Shown here: positions 30,903 through 40,080 of the stretch, one piece after another
How positions within the stretch are numbered: the first letter of the stretch is position 1
Layout of the letters: each line of letters opens with the position of its first letter
Source of the DNA: Pseudoalteromonas sp. GCY
Lineage (GTDB): Bacteria; Pseudomonadota; Gammaproteobacteria; Enterobacterales; Alteromonadaceae
Direction: 5' to 3'
DNA: 64,000 bases
NCBI RefSeq assembly: GCF_016695175.1
Contig: NZ_CP068022.1
Coordinates: 248,001-312,000 of the forward strand
Made by a program: the position numbers and the translations under genes
Notes under the pieces: model-generated
Seen by the model: the letters and a program-made list of their open reading frames with translations, nothing else
Told to the model about the DNA's origin: nothing
The model's database searches: none

Positions 30903-30936
30903 TTCATCATTGCTTCACAAGAAGCATTGGATGAAA
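30903..30936 (-). promoter_or_regulatory. Stable hairpin in the M4 protease leader; rest of the 537-base gap has no visible gene
   Basis: TTCATCATTGCTTC can pair with GAAGCATTGGATGAA (one bulge, ACAA loop) about 40-70 bases before the protease start, so it probably lies in the 5' untranslated region. The rest of 30867-31403 is AT-rich. A 60-codon frame at 31173-31355 there lacks a ribosome site and any family feature, and I do not call it a gene. Confidence 0.35.
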
Positions 30937-31403
30937 TGTGACTGTTTTCTCCTTCAACTGCAGAAGACATGGCAAGCTCATTAACACTCGCCACGCCTTA
31001 TTAGACTAGGCAGCAAATCAAATAAATAAACCCCAAAGTTAACATTTTAATAATATTTAATTTACTTTAAATATTTATGCAATGCTTTCATACATTTGTT
31101 TAAAAAACAGACCCAGACTTAATATCTTGAATTAAGTAACAAAACACATCTTTGTAAATTTTTTGATACGATATGAGTAAATATGCCAATTTCTTTCCTA
31201 AACTAACTTTACAATCATTACGTTGTATCAAAACATGTAGTAACTACTCGGTAATTCTTTCTTGTTTGTGCTTCATTTATTCAACCCCACAACATCTAGA
31301 ATCTAAAATTATTAATAAAATTCAATACATTATAAATCTTACACTCTCGGTATAACACTTGCAGTTTGAATAATTACAAGCTGCAACGAAATTAGGAGGA
31401 GTA

Positions 31404-31931
31404 ATGGATACTTTTGAAATATTATCCTACGTAGATCATAGAGTTGGGGCCGTTCTTACAGGGAAAGCAGCCGCAGAAGAATTGCAAAATGAATTGTTAA
31501 ATAGCCACCTTGTTCAACATGAGCATCTAGAACTGGTTAATCCGTATGACAAAGATGCCGACAAAAAACTTGAGCCTAAAAGCGAAAGTCGTCTTGCCAA
31601 AAACATGCTTAATTGGCATTTGTACCTTGGCAGCATGGGGGTGATATTAGGCTTTCTCATCGCTGGACTATTGGTGAGTTATGGACCGGCTTTCACACAA
31701 TCTAATCCTTACATAACGTTTATCGCTTTATTAAGCCCCGGCTTATTTTTAGGGCTATTTGCTTCAGGCCTTATTTCTTTGCGTCCGGACAAAGATGCGT
31801 TTAATCAGGCGGTGATGAATAAAATCGCAGAGGGCAAGTGGCTGCTTATCATTAAAACGAATAATGAGGCGCATCGAAGCAAACTTTTGTCGTTTTTTAA
31901 AAACAGCACCAAAGCAGACGTTTTAATCTAG
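31404..31931 (+). CDS. Uncharacterised two-helix membrane protein
   Basis: A 175-residue protein: a soluble N-terminal part that begins FEILSYVDHRVGAVLTGKAA and ends in a charged stretch, two membrane helices (about residues 76-96 and 105-126), then a short cytosolic domain (AFNQAVMNKIAEGKWLLIIKT). I do not recognise a named family; the plan resembles small glycine-zipper or general-stress-type membrane proteins. AGGAGGAG precedes the ATG. It lies 15 bases before a hemerythrin gene in the same unit, hinting at an oxygen- or stress-related role, which is inference. Confidence 0.7.
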   Translation: MDTFEILSYVDHRVGAVLTGKAAAEELQNELLNSHLVQHEHLELVNPYDKDADKKLEPKSESRLAKNMLNWHLYLGSMGVILGFLIAGLLVSYGPAFTQSNPYITFIALLSPGLFLGLFASGLISLRPDKDAFNQAVMNKIAEGKWLLIIKTNNEAHRSKLLSFFKNSTKADVLI

Positions 31932-31946
31932 AAAGAGGTAACCTAA

Positions 31947-32381
31947 ATGGAAATTTTTAATGCACTAAAGCAAGATCATGATCATCAACGCGCCCTATTA
32001 AATATGTTGGCAAAAACGTCTGGTGATTCAAAGGTCCGCGAAAAATACTATAAAGAGTTGAAAGACGCGCTGGAGGCACATGCCATCGCAGAAGAAAGGT
32101 ACTTTTACGCCCCATTAATGGAAAGTAATATGACGATCGAAGACTCTCGCCACGGTATCGCGGAGCATCATGAAATTGATGAGTTAATTGAGGCACTGGA
32201 TAATACTGAGTTTTCCGACCCTAGTTGGCTTACTAAATTGAAAAAGCTCAAAGACAAAGTTGAGCATCACTTGGCTGACGAAGAGCAAGCGTTTTTCCAG
32301 CGTGCGGGTAAGGTACTTGATAAAAGTGAAAAGTCGCAACTTGCAGATGAGTATCAAAAAGAGATGGAAGAGCAGTTATAG
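31947..32381 (+). CDS. Hemerythrin-domain (HHE) protein
   Basis: A 144-residue four-helix protein with the hemerythrin cation-binding pattern: DHDHQRALL near the N terminus, HAIAEERYFY (His and Glu ligands), HHEIDELI and HHLADEEQAFF. It binds a di-iron (or other) centre in the cytosol and probably senses or buffers oxygen, NO or iron. AGAGG precedes the ATG. It forms an operon with the preceding membrane protein and ends at a perfect palindromic terminator. Confidence 0.9.
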   Translation: MEIFNALKQDHDHQRALLNMLAKTSGDSKVREKYYKELKDALEAHAIAEERYFYAPLMESNMTIEDSRHGIAEHHEIDELIEALDNTEFSDPSWLTKLKKLKDKVEHHLADEEQAFFQRAGKVLDKSEKSQLADEYQKEMEEQL

Positions 32382-32388
32382 TTTTCTA

Positions 32389-32410
32389 TGCCCACAACAT
32401 GTTGTGGGCA
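32389..32410. terminator. Hairpin after the hemerythrin gene
   Basis: TGCCCACAACA-TGTTGTGGGCA is a perfect 22-base palindrome eight bases after the stop codon, followed by TTTACTTT. It lies between the hemerythrin gene and the convergent TauE/SafE gene and may serve both. Confidence 0.75.
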
Positions 32411-32443
32411 TTTACTTTGCTAGATGTTGGTAACCCTACACAG

Positions 32444-33181
32444 TCACAACAATTTACCAATTAACACCAGTCCAAGCATGAGCAGTAGCCCATTCATCAC
32501 CAGCAAAAATTGCTTTTTAGGTAAGCGTTTCGCAAGGTGCACACCGAGTCTATTACCGATCAACGCTAAAGGTGTAAAACAGATAGCAAGCAGCACATGT
32601 TGCCACTGCAACAACCCAGTTGCAGAGAAGGTCGCCAGCTTAATCACATTCATCAGTGCAAATAGTACCGCAACCGTCGCGATATAAGCCGTTGGCTCTA
32701 ATTTTCGAGCGTTAAAATACACCATGAGTGGTGGACCACCTGCATGAATTAAAGTCGTGGAGATACCAGCTGCAGTAGAGGTGCTCGCGGCCAGTAACTT
32801 TAAGTGCCCAACACTTTCAGGTGTATTTTTAATCAGTAAGCTTTTAAGTGCAAATACTATACTCATCGCTGCAATCACAACCGTCAGCCAAAACTCACTG
32901 ACGCCTTGAAGAAAAAGCGTTGCTAAGGCTATCCCTACCAGAGTACCTGGCAATAGCCGCTTTAGTTCCGACACATTCCATAAGCGCCAATAGCTCTTCA
33001 GGCTAAAAATATCCGCGACGATAAGTAGCGGAAGCATCAACGCAATAGCGTCCCTTGGATTCAACACCATCATCAAAATTGGAACAGAAAACGCCCCTAA
33101 TGCGCCTGCAAAGCCAGACTTTGAAATACCACTTAGCAGAACGACAAGAGCAATTACTGCAAGTTGTATTGGTTCTGTCAT
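32444..33181 (-). CDS. TauE/SafE-family sulfite/organosulfonate exporter-like permease
   Basis: A 245-residue inner-membrane protein with about eight hydrophobic segments and the TauE/SafE hallmark GISKSGFAGALGAFSVPIL near the N terminus, repeated weakly in the second half (STTLIHAGGPPLMVYF). The family exports sulfite, taurine-derived or other small anionic compounds. The substrate is not apparent. It lies 46 bases after the pirin gene on the same strand and could be co-transcribed with it. Confidence 0.88.
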   Translation of the reverse strand: MTEPIQLAVIALVVLLSGISKSGFAGALGAFSVPILMMVLNPRDAIALMLPLLIVADIFSLKSYWRLWNVSELKRLLPGTLVGIALATLFLQGVSEFWLTVVIAAMSIVFALKSLLIKNTPESVGHLKLLAASTSTAAGISTTLIHAGGPPLMVYFNARKLEPTAYIATVAVLFALMNVIKLATFSATGLLQWQHVLLAICFTPLALIGNRLGVHLAKRLPKKQFLLVMNGLLLMLGLVLIGKLL

Positions 33182-33227
33182 TCTTCAATTCCTTTAATTT
33201 TAGGTGCTGAATTTAATACCAATTTGC

Positions 33228-33917
33228 TTAATTAAGTAATAAAAACCACAGCGCTTCAACATCTGTTACTGCCGTAACTTGCATGTTATCACCAGCAATC
33301 AGGCCGATGCCATCTCCTTGCTGAAATGCCTCACCATCGAGCGTCGCTTCGCCGCCAACAATGTGCAAATAGGCTTTTTGCGCGTGCGCATTCAGCTCAA
33401 TCTGTTGACCTTGGTGTAGCTGCAAGCGGTGTATTTCAGCTTCTGCATTGATACTCAGAGTACCGTCCACGCCTGTAGGCGTAACAATGGGCGTAAGTGC
33501 ACTACTTTGTTTAATTTGAATTTGTTCATAACTCGGCGTTATGCCTTTAAGCTTTGGCTCTATCCAAATTTGTAAAAAATGTGCAGGCGCTATCTTTGAA
33601 GCATTATATTCTGAATGAAGAATGCCACTACCTGCGCTCATTCTCTGAACTTCACCTGCCGCCACAGTAAACTGATTACCCATACTATCTTGATGCATCA
33701 ATTCACCGTCAATGACATAGGAAATAATTTCCATATCTCGGTGACCATGAGTATCAAAGCCATGACCACCAAGTACTGTATCATCATTGATCACCCTAAG
33801 ATTACCAAATCCCATGTGGACGGGATCATAATATCGGCCAAATGAGAAACTATGTTGGCTTTGCAACCAGCCAAAATCCGCTCTACCTCTATCTTGTGCT
33901 TTTCGAATATATCGCAT
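33228..33917 (-). CDS. Pirin family protein (quercetinase-like bicupin)
   Basis: A bicupin of about 229 residues with the pirin signature: RADFGWLQSQHSFSFGRYYD, GFGNLRVINDDTV, then GHGFDTHGHRDMEIISYV with the metal-binding His residues and the later ILHSEYNAS. Pirins bind Fe or similar metals; some oxidise quercetin, others act in redox regulation. I chose ATG 33917 because GGAG lies six bases before it; ATG 33935 is possible. It lies downstream of a same-strand LysR gene that may control it. Confidence 0.9.
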   Translation of the reverse strand: MRYIRKAQDRGRADFGWLQSQHSFSFGRYYDPVHMGFGNLRVINDDTVLGGHGFDTHGHRDMEIISYVIDGELMHQDSMGNQFTVAAGEVQRMSAGSGILHSEYNASKIAPAHFLQIWIEPKLKGITPSYEQIQIKQSSALTPIVTPTGVDGTLSINAEAEIHRLQLHQGQQIELNAHAQKAYLHIVGGEATLDGEAFQQGDGIGLIAGDNMQVTAVTDVEALWFLLLN

Positions 33918-34000
33918 GTTTCGCTCCAAACGCATGTTGATGACCTCAGTCTATTGCCTGTTTGAAACGAATAAAATTTGATAATTTAACATCAATCATT

Positions 34001-34900
34001 CTACTCAATAGAATCTTCCAGCCGCATGCACTGATATCTTAATTCACCAATAAATGCGCGCGCGGCGGGCCCAAGCCTGTCACCATCTTTAAAAATAAGA
34101 TGAAGCTGTGCTTTACGCTGACTATGTTGTGATAGTGGTAGTGGTTTCAAGACGCCAGAGTTTAGTTGCGTTTTGATAGCCGGAATAGGTAACCAAGCAA
34201 ATCCTAAGCCTTGCGCTATCATATCTATCGAGGTTGTCATATGGCTCACCGTCCAACGTTGATGCGCCCCCAACCAACCTTCATCTTTTTTACGCGAGAT
34301 TGCAGAGTCTCTCACTACGATTTGACGATGGGATTTTAAGTCTTCGAATGTAAGCGCGCGACCAAATTGATGTAATGCGTGATTGGGGTTTGCCACTGCA
34401 ACAAACTCGATTTGGCACAACTCTTCACTGAACCCGTCTTGTAAAGTAACCGGAGAAATGGCGATATCTACGTCGGTATTTTGCAAAAGTTCAGATGCAC
34501 CAGTCAATACTGACTCAACCAACTCGACACGCAATAAAGGGTATTGCGCAGATGTATTTTCTAGCACCTTATAGAGTACCTGCTGTGGGAAAATTTCATC
34601 GACCGCTATGCGCAGTTGACTCTCAACTCCCTCGCCCAGCGTCTGCCCTACCGCTTCAACTTTTGCCGCTTCTTCCAAGAGATAATTGGCACGGCGCAGC
34701 ATCATTTCACCCGCTTCGGTTAACAGGGTTCTTCGCCCTTCGACTCTAAAAAGCTTAACACCAAGGCCTTCCTCAATTTTATGGACCGCAGTGTGGATAC
34801 TTGACTGGCTTTTATGTACTTCTTTAGCAGCTTGATTAAAACCACCATATTCAACAACAGCTCTAAACATTCGCCACTGTTCTAATGTCACTCTCAACAT
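34001..34900 (-). CDS. LysR-family transcriptional regulator
   Basis: A 299-residue regulator with the N-terminal winged helix-turn-helix (WRMFRAVVEYGGFNQAAKEV, then KSQSSIHTAVHKIEEGLGVK) and a periplasmic-binding-like effector domain (residues about 90-290). It lies 25 bases after the Kef-type antiporter gene and upstream of pirin, all on the minus strand. Pirin genes often sit beside LysR genes, so pirin is the likely target; the effector is unknown. Confidence 0.92.
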   Translation of the reverse strand: MLRVTLEQWRMFRAVVEYGGFNQAAKEVHKSQSSIHTAVHKIEEGLGVKLFRVEGRRTLLTEAGEMMLRRANYLLEEAAKVEAVGQTLGEGVESQLRIAVDEIFPQQVLYKVLENTSAQYPLLRVELVESVLTGASELLQNTDVDIAISPVTLQDGFSEELCQIEFVAVANPNHALHQFGRALTFEDLKSHRQIVVRDSAISRKKDEGWLGAHQRWTVSHMTTSIDMIAQGLGFAWLPIPAIKTQLNSGVLKPLPLSQHSQRKAQLHLIFKDGDRLGPAARAFIGELRYQCMRLEDSIE

Positions 34901-34925
34901 ACTGATTTAACCTAATATTTATACG

Positions 34926-36779
34926 TTATTGTTCAATGGCTGGTGGTTTATCTTCACAATTTTCACCATGGCAGGTATTAAGATCTTCTTGCGCTTTTTC
35001 GTCCGCCTGAAGTACCTGCTTGAGGTCAGCCATACGCTGACGAATCGCAACACCATAGCTTTCATCGTCTCCCCACACATCGGCAAGCATGTGCATAGAT
35101 TCAACATCGTGTTTGGTAAAGAGGTAGCCCGCTCGTGCGACATCTTCTTCGCTATGGCCCAATAACTTAAGCGCCTGCTCACCTAGCTTCACAGCAGAGA
35201 CAAAAGTTTCTCGCTCAAATGCAGTGACACCCAATTTTATCAGTTGGTAGGCATGGCGACGGTCGGTCGCACGAACTACAAGTTTTAGATCAGGAAAGTG
35301 TTGCTGCGCTAACCTGACGATTTCGAGGGTTTTATCTGGTTCATCAATCGCTACGACCAGCATTTGCGCTTCGTGAGCCCCTGCGGCTTCGAGCAAATCT
35401 AATCGTGCACCATCGCCATAAAATACTTGATTGCCAAAGCGACGGAGTAATTCAATTTGACTTGGGCTGTGATCCAAGATCGATAAATGATAACCCTGAG
35501 CATGGAGCAAACGCCCTATCACTTGGCCAAAACGCCCGTAGCCGACCACAATCACGTTTTGTGTCGCTTCCATCGTCTCTAAACTATCTTGTTCTTGAGC
35601 AGTATTGGCTTGGCGTTCAACTATTTTGTCGTAAAGAATAAAAATGAGGGGCGAACCGAGCATAGATACCGCAACAACCAGTGTGACTAATGCGACTTGA
35701 TCTGGAGTTAAGATTGCTAAACTGCCAGTAACAGAAAGTAGTACAAACGCGAACTCACCGCCTTGACACAGGGCTGCGGTAAATAACCATGTCGCTCGCT
35801 TATGCAGTGAAAACGCCGTTGCCAACATATATAAAATAACCGCCTTTAACCCCATTAATAGCACCACTGACGCTAAAATAAATAACCATTTTTGTGCCAA
35901 TAAGGAAAAGTCGATTGATGCGCCTACCGTCATGAAAAAGAGACCAAGTAGTAACCCTTTAAACGGTTCGATATCTGCCTCTAATTCATGTCGAAATTCA
36001 CTTTCCGCGAGAACAACACCTGCGAGAAATGTTCCAAGCGCAGGGGATAAACCGATACTTTGCATCAATAACGCGGTTGCGATAACGATAAATAGCGCCA
36101 CTACGGTAAATAGCTCGCGCATTCGAGTGCTGGCAATATATCTAAATAAAGGCGCGGCGACATAATGCCCAGCGGCGATGATAGCCAAAATGACAAAAAC
36201 AGACATAATCACTTGGAGATAAGTCGGAAAAGCATGTAACAAATTGCCGTGGCCATCACTCACAGCCAAATCACTAAATGCTAACAACGGCATAATCGCG
36301 AGAATGGGGATCACGGCTATATCTTGAAATAACAACACCGAAAACGCATTTTGGCCGCCAGATTGTTTAATCAAGCCTTTTTCATTTAAGGTTTGCAGTG
36401 CAATGGCGGTAGAAGACAGTGCCAACATTAACGCAATGGCTAATGATTGCTGCCACAAAAAGCCAAGCGCTAAATCAATCGCGAAGTAGAGTACAACCGT
36501 TGTTATAACCACTTGTAAGCCACCGAGACCAACTATAGAGCGGCGCATTGTCCAGAGCCTTTTGGGTTGTAACTCTAGCCCAACTAAGAATAGCATCATC
36601 ACCACACCAAACTCAGCAAAGTGCATGACGTCCGTTTGCTCGCCTACGAGATGAAGAAGATGAGGGCCAATTAGGATCCCTGCCAATAAATATCCAAGCA
36701 CAGAGCCAAGCCCTAGCCGTTTAGCGATTGGCACCGCCAATATCGCAGCAGCCAAATAGATAGTCGCGAGCAGTAACAT
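34926..36779 (-). CDS. CPA2-family Kef-type K+/H+ antiporter with TrkA-N domain
   Basis: A 617-residue inner-membrane protein: about 12 membrane helices to residue 380 with the CPA2 motifs GYLLAGILIGPH and SSTAIALQTLNEKG, then a cytosolic Rossmann domain (NVIVVGYGRFGQVIGRLL) that binds NAD(H) or glutathione-type ligands, and a charged tail. It is likely to mediate potassium or sodium efflux coupled to protons, for pH control or protection from electrophiles. No KefF/KefG ancillary flavoprotein gene is next to it. It is a separate system from the ktr operon at 55924. Confidence 0.92.
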   Translation of the reverse strand: MLLLATIYLAAAILAVPIAKRLGLGSVLGYLLAGILIGPHLLHLVGEQTDVMHFAEFGVVMMLFLVGLELQPKRLWTMRRSIVGLGGLQVVITTVVLYFAIDLALGFLWQQSLAIALMLALSSTAIALQTLNEKGLIKQSGGQNAFSVLLFQDIAVIPILAIMPLLAFSDLAVSDGHGNLLHAFPTYLQVIMSVFVILAIIAAGHYVAAPLFRYIASTRMRELFTVVALFIVIATALLMQSIGLSPALGTFLAGVVLAESEFRHELEADIEPFKGLLLGLFFMTVGASIDFSLLAQKWLFILASVVLLMGLKAVILYMLATAFSLHKRATWLFTAALCQGGEFAFVLLSVTGSLAILTPDQVALVTLVVAVSMLGSPLIFILYDKIVERQANTAQEQDSLETMEATQNVIVVGYGRFGQVIGRLLHAQGYHLSILDHSPSQIELLRRFGNQVFYGDGARLDLLEAAGAHEAQMLVVAIDEPDKTLEIVRLAQQHFPDLKLVVRATDRRHAYQLIKLGVTAFERETFVSAVKLGEQALKLLGHSEEDVARAGYLFTKHDVESMHMLADVWGDDESYGVAIRQRMADLKQVLQADEKAQEDLNTCHGENCEDKPPAIEQ

Positions 36780-36884
36780 AATAAAGACACCTGTTGTTAT
36801 TATCGTCTTTATTATGTTCAGGGTAAGTGCATTTATCCAGTCTTCGTTCTAAAAAACAAAATATAAGTGACTAAAATCCAGCAA

Positions 36885-37313
36885 TTAATTTTGTAAATCC
36901 GAATATATTGTAGGATGGCAGATCTGCATCAAAATACTTGGATCTGGCACCGCTGCAAAGCCGAATTTTTCATATAGAGTATGCGCATCAAAAGTTGCCA
37001 GCATAAAGCGCCTTAAGCCTTGTAGCTCTGGATGTTCAACCACGGCTTGAACAATCGCTTTGCCTACCCCTTTACCTCTGGCACTTTCCTCAACTATCAC
37101 GTCGGCAAGATAGGCAAAGGTGGCATAGTCGGTTATCACGCGACAAAAGCCCTGAAACTCGCCTTCTTCATCCAAATACATGAAGCTCAGGCTATTTTGA
37201 ATGGCTTTCTCTAGCAATACTTTAGGCATTTGTTTTGCCCAATAAGAATTAGAGATCAGCGCATGGATAGTATCAAGATGGCGTAAAATAAGAGGAGTAT
37301 CAGTGGTTATCAT
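36885..37313 (-). CDS. GNAT-family N-acetyltransferase
   Basis: A protein of about 142 residues with the acetyl-CoA site VEESARGKGVGKAIVQAVV (R-G-K-G-V-G, motif A) preceded by the strand YATFAYLADVI and followed by FDAHTLYEKFGF. The acceptor substrate is unknown. ATG 37313 is preferred over the upstream TTG. It is a single gene. Confidence 0.88.
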   Translation of the reverse strand: MITTDTPLILRHLDTIHALISNSYWAKQMPKVLLEKAIQNSLSFMYLDEEGEFQGFCRVITDYATFAYLADVIVEESARGKGVGKAIVQAVVEHPELQGLRRFMLATFDAHTLYEKFGFAAVPDPSILMQICHPTIYSDLQN

Positions 37314-37399
37314 TATTGTACCGGTTAACAGCAAGAATAGAGCTAAAAATTAAGCGATTTTTAGCAAGAAGCAAAGTGAAATTTTCACAGTCATAAATC

Positions 37400-37515
37400 T
37401 TTCATTATTGCGTCACCCTACCGTCAATAAAGCGGCGTAATCTCCTTTTCGAAGACTCCCCTTGATTGATTTAGAGTTGTTGGCAGTGTTGACTCAGTTA
37501 GCACTGCTTTTTTTT
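37400..37515 (+). ncRNA. Candidate small RNA ending at an orphan plus-strand terminator
   Basis: The intergenic region carries a strong plus-strand terminator (37482-37515: GCAGTG...CACTGC arms with further inner pairing, then eight T). No plus-strand gene precedes it: both flanking genes (GNAT, feoB) are on the minus strand and feoB has its own terminator just to the right. The preceding 80 bases contain unpaired CTCC-type motifs (TCTCCTTTT, ACTCCCCTT) that could act on ribosome sites. A TTTTCA...CATTAT promoter is weak, so the 5' end is a guess. Confidence 0.3.
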
Positions 37516-37530
37516 GCTTGATACCAAACA

Positions 37531-37556
37531 TAAAAAACGGCGCTCTAAGCGCCGCT
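37531..37556 (-). terminator. Rho-independent terminator of feoB
   Basis: On the minus strand GGCGCT pairs with AGCGCC around TAG, followed by GTTTTTTA. It starts about 25 bases past the feoB stop codon. Confidence 0.9.
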
Positions 37557-37579
37557 CAATTAACCAAGCTTTTGAATAA

Positions 37580-39664
37580 CTAACCTAAGTTTATCTGATA
37601 GGTTGGTGGTTGGTTAAATTTATTACCAAGTCGGGATAACCCTTTCCACCACGCAAACCCAAACAACAACATCGCTACAACCCAAAGCGAAGCACTCGTT
37701 GGCGAGGTACTTAACTGACTAGCTTGGTAAACTAAAGTCGCCATGATATAAGCAATTGAGGTCGTCCAGCCAATAACAAGCCACATCCACTTACCGCCAG
37801 ATTCACGTTTAATTGCACCTAATACCGCTACACAAGGTGTATAGAGTAAGATAAAGACAAGATAACTAAATGCACCGATTTGACCATTAAATTTCGCGGC
37901 CATTGCAGTAAGTAGCGCAGTGCCACTTTCAGCGCCTGATTCTAATTCGTTAAGTCCTAATGGATCACCAAGGTTTGCGATAAGATCTTTACTATTGTCT
38001 ACTATGGTCATCAGCGCTTCTTTTAACGAAGCCAACAATGAAAACTCTCCACCCTCTTCTTCGGCACCGGTATAAAGCGCATCTAAAGTACCGACGATGG
38101 CTTCTTTGGCAAACATACCAGTCACAACACCAACCGTAGCAGGCCAGTTTTCCTCTTTTAACCCAATTGGCTCAAAGACTGGCGTGACCACTTGTGCAAC
38201 CTTCGCCAAAAGTGACCTATCTGTATTCTCATTGCCAAACGAGCCATCTGTACCAATCGAGTTTAATGCACTGAGTAAAATAACCACCATGACAATTGTT
38301 TTGCCAGCACGTTTGATAAAGCCGCTCAGACGCTGCCAAGTGGTAATGAATATATTGCGCCAAATTGGCATATGATACGCTGGCATCTCGGTAAATGAGG
38401 GTAATTTTTGCGTTTTGAATACTTGCTTTCTAAATAAAAAGCCAGAACCTACCGCAACCACTATGCCAAGCAAATACAGACCAAAAACAACATTGGCTCC
38501 GTTCGTTGGAAAGAAAGCCGCTGCAAATAACGCATATACCGTCAAACGTGCGCCGCAAGACATAAATGGCGCCATAATAATCGTCAGTAATCTATCTGAC
38601 TCTCGGCCCATCGTTCTTGACGCCATAACCGCAGGCACATTACAGCCGAATCCAACAATCAGAGGTACAAAAGCATTGCCGGGTAGACCAATGGATGACA
38701 TCAAACGGTCAATAACAAACGCGGCCCGAGAAAGATAACCACTATCTTCCAAAATGGATAAGCACAGATACAGCACCGCAATAACAGGGATGAAGGTCGC
38801 CACTAATTGAATACCTGCACCAAAACCATCAGCCAATAACACACTTAGCCATTGAGGTGCGCCAATATCTGCCAGCAAGATTTTTACGCCATCGATGAGT
38901 AAGGCGCCCACGGCGATGTCAAAAAAGTCGATAAATACAGCACCAACATTAACCGCAATGGTAAACATTAAATACATCATGGCTAAGAAAATAGGTACAC
39001 CAAGCCAGCGGTTGAGCACGATTTTATCAAGCGTTTCTGTCGTATCTGCACGTTTTGGCGTAATGATACTTACGCCATCTGCCAATTTTTTCACTGCTTG
39101 GTGACGAGCAACCGCTTTTTCGAGGGGATCGCTACTGGCGCTTTCGGTGTTTGCCGTCACAGGTGCTTTTGGAAAACGAGTGATCTGTGCGAGTTGTTCC
39201 AACAACGCTTCTTGCCCTGTACCTTTAGCGCCGTGGAATGGCACTACAGGTAACCCTAACTGTTCAGAGAGTCTTTTTAAATCTAACGTTCTCCCACGCT
39301 GTGTTGCGACATCAACCATATTTGCAACAACGAGAATAGGTTTGCCTAATTCTTTCAGCTGGGAAGTTAATACTAGATTTCGCTGTAAGTTAGCGGCATC
39401 CACGATGTTAATGATGACATCAGCTTCATTTTGCTTTAGGAAGTCACACGCGATTTGCTCATCTTGGCTTGGCTCAATTTGTTCCATGCTATAGAGCCCG
39501 GGCAAATCTACCAATTCTACGTTTGTGTTTTCTAAAGCAAAATAGCCGAATTTTTTCTCGACAGTTACCCCTGGCCAATTCCCTACTTTTTGTTTAGAGC
39601 CGGTCAGGCGGTTAAATAATGTGGTTTTCCCGCAGTTCGGGTTGCCCACTAACGCAATTTTCAT
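37580..39664 (-). CDS. feoB: Ferrous iron transporter FeoB
   Basis: A 694-residue inner-membrane Fe(II) transporter. The N-terminal G domain shows G1 GNPNCGKTT (residues 7-15), G3 VDLPGLYS and G4 NMVD, followed by the helical GDI-like domain. The membrane part has the two Gate motifs (YLSRAAFVIDRLMSSIGL with VPLIVGFGCNVPAVMASR, and later FAKEAIVGTLDALYTG with YTPCVAVLGAIKRESG), which carry the conserved cysteines. It follows feoA by 18 bases. No feoC gene is present. Confidence 0.97.
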   Translation of the reverse strand: MKIALVGNPNCGKTTLFNRLTGSKQKVGNWPGVTVEKKFGYFALENTNVELVDLPGLYSMEQIEPSQDEQIACDFLKQNEADVIINIVDAANLQRNLVLTSQLKELGKPILVVANMVDVATQRGRTLDLKRLSEQLGLPVVPFHGAKGTGQEALLEQLAQITRFPKAPVTANTESASSDPLEKAVARHQAVKKLADGVSIITPKRADTTETLDKIVLNRWLGVPIFLAMMYLMFTIAVNVGAVFIDFFDIAVGALLIDGVKILLADIGAPQWLSVLLADGFGAGIQLVATFIPVIAVLYLCLSILEDSGYLSRAAFVIDRLMSSIGLPGNAFVPLIVGFGCNVPAVMASRTMGRESDRLLTIIMAPFMSCGARLTVYALFAAAFFPTNGANVVFGLYLLGIVVAVGSGFLFRKQVFKTQKLPSFTEMPAYHMPIWRNIFITTWQRLSGFIKRAGKTIVMVVILLSALNSIGTDGSFGNENTDRSLLAKVAQVVTPVFEPIGLKEENWPATVGVVTGMFAKEAIVGTLDALYTGAEEEGGEFSLLASLKEALMTIVDNSKDLIANLGDPLGLNELESGAESGTALLTAMAAKFNGQIGAFSYLVFILLYTPCVAVLGAIKRESGGKWMWLVIGWTTSIAYIMATLVYQASQLSTSPTSASLWVVAMLLFGFAWWKGLSRLGNKFNQPPTYQINLG

Positions 39665-39682
39665 ACGTGAGCCCTTAATAAC

Positions 39683-39910
39683 TTATAAAACTTCAATTTC
39701 AACGAACTGTGCGTCGGCCTTACGCACGCTCACAAAGGTGTCGCCAATTTTCACTTGCATCGGGCATCCAAGTGGGGCGACGTTAATGACTTCTATTTGC
39801 TCACCAGGAATAATTCCAAGTGCCATAATTCGACTCAGTAACGCAGTATCTGGATGGGTAAGAGAAGTGATGGTCGCTGCGCTATTTTTGGAAAGTTTAT
39901 CTAATGTCAT
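39683..39910 (-). CDS. feoA: Ferrous iron transport protein FeoA
   Basis: A 75-residue SH3-like cytosolic protein (LSRIMALGIIPGEQIEVINVAPLGCPMQVKIGD) that assists FeoB. It is the first gene of the feoAB operon. A possible Fur site lies immediately upstream of its start. Confidence 0.95.
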   Translation of the reverse strand: MTLDKLSKNSAATITSLTHPDTALLSRIMALGIIPGEQIEVINVAPLGCPMQVKIGDTFVSVRKADAQFVEIEVL

Positions 39911-39911
39911 T

Positions 39912-39930
39912 GATTATGAGAACAATTTGC
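39912..39930 (-). promoter_or_regulatory. Possible Fur box in front of feoA
   Basis: GATTATGAGAACAATTTGC on the plus strand matches 13 of 19 positions of the classical Fur consensus GATAATGATAATCATTATC. It abuts the feoA start codon, downstream of a plausible promoter (TTTAAA, 17 bases, TATGAT) centred near 39950. Fur control of feoAB is usual in this group. Confidence 0.4.
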
Positions 39931-40080
39931 AATAAAAGTATGGCGCATCATACCCCATTGACTATTTTCTTTAAACTAGATTGCGACAATAATCTATTAT
40001 TGCTTGTTATTTAAGGTGTTTACTAGTTAAGATGAACTAAACCATTGCCATATGCCTGACTGTATTAAGGGGTCCTGCCA

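Noticed and set aside
31173..31355. 60-codon plus-strand frame
   Set aside because: No ribosome site, AT-driven composition, no recognisable motif, and it lies in the upstream regions of two divergent genes.
33216..33240. ATACCAATTTGCTTAATTAAG, similar to the MITE terminal repeat
   Set aside because: Only one end is present, it overlaps the pirin stop codon and no internal MITE sequence follows; at most a solo remnant.
34926..36779. Kef-type antiporter as part of a glutathione-gated KefBC-KefFG system
   Set aside because: No quinone-reductase ancillary gene is adjacent, and the kind of gating ligand cannot be told from the sequence alone.
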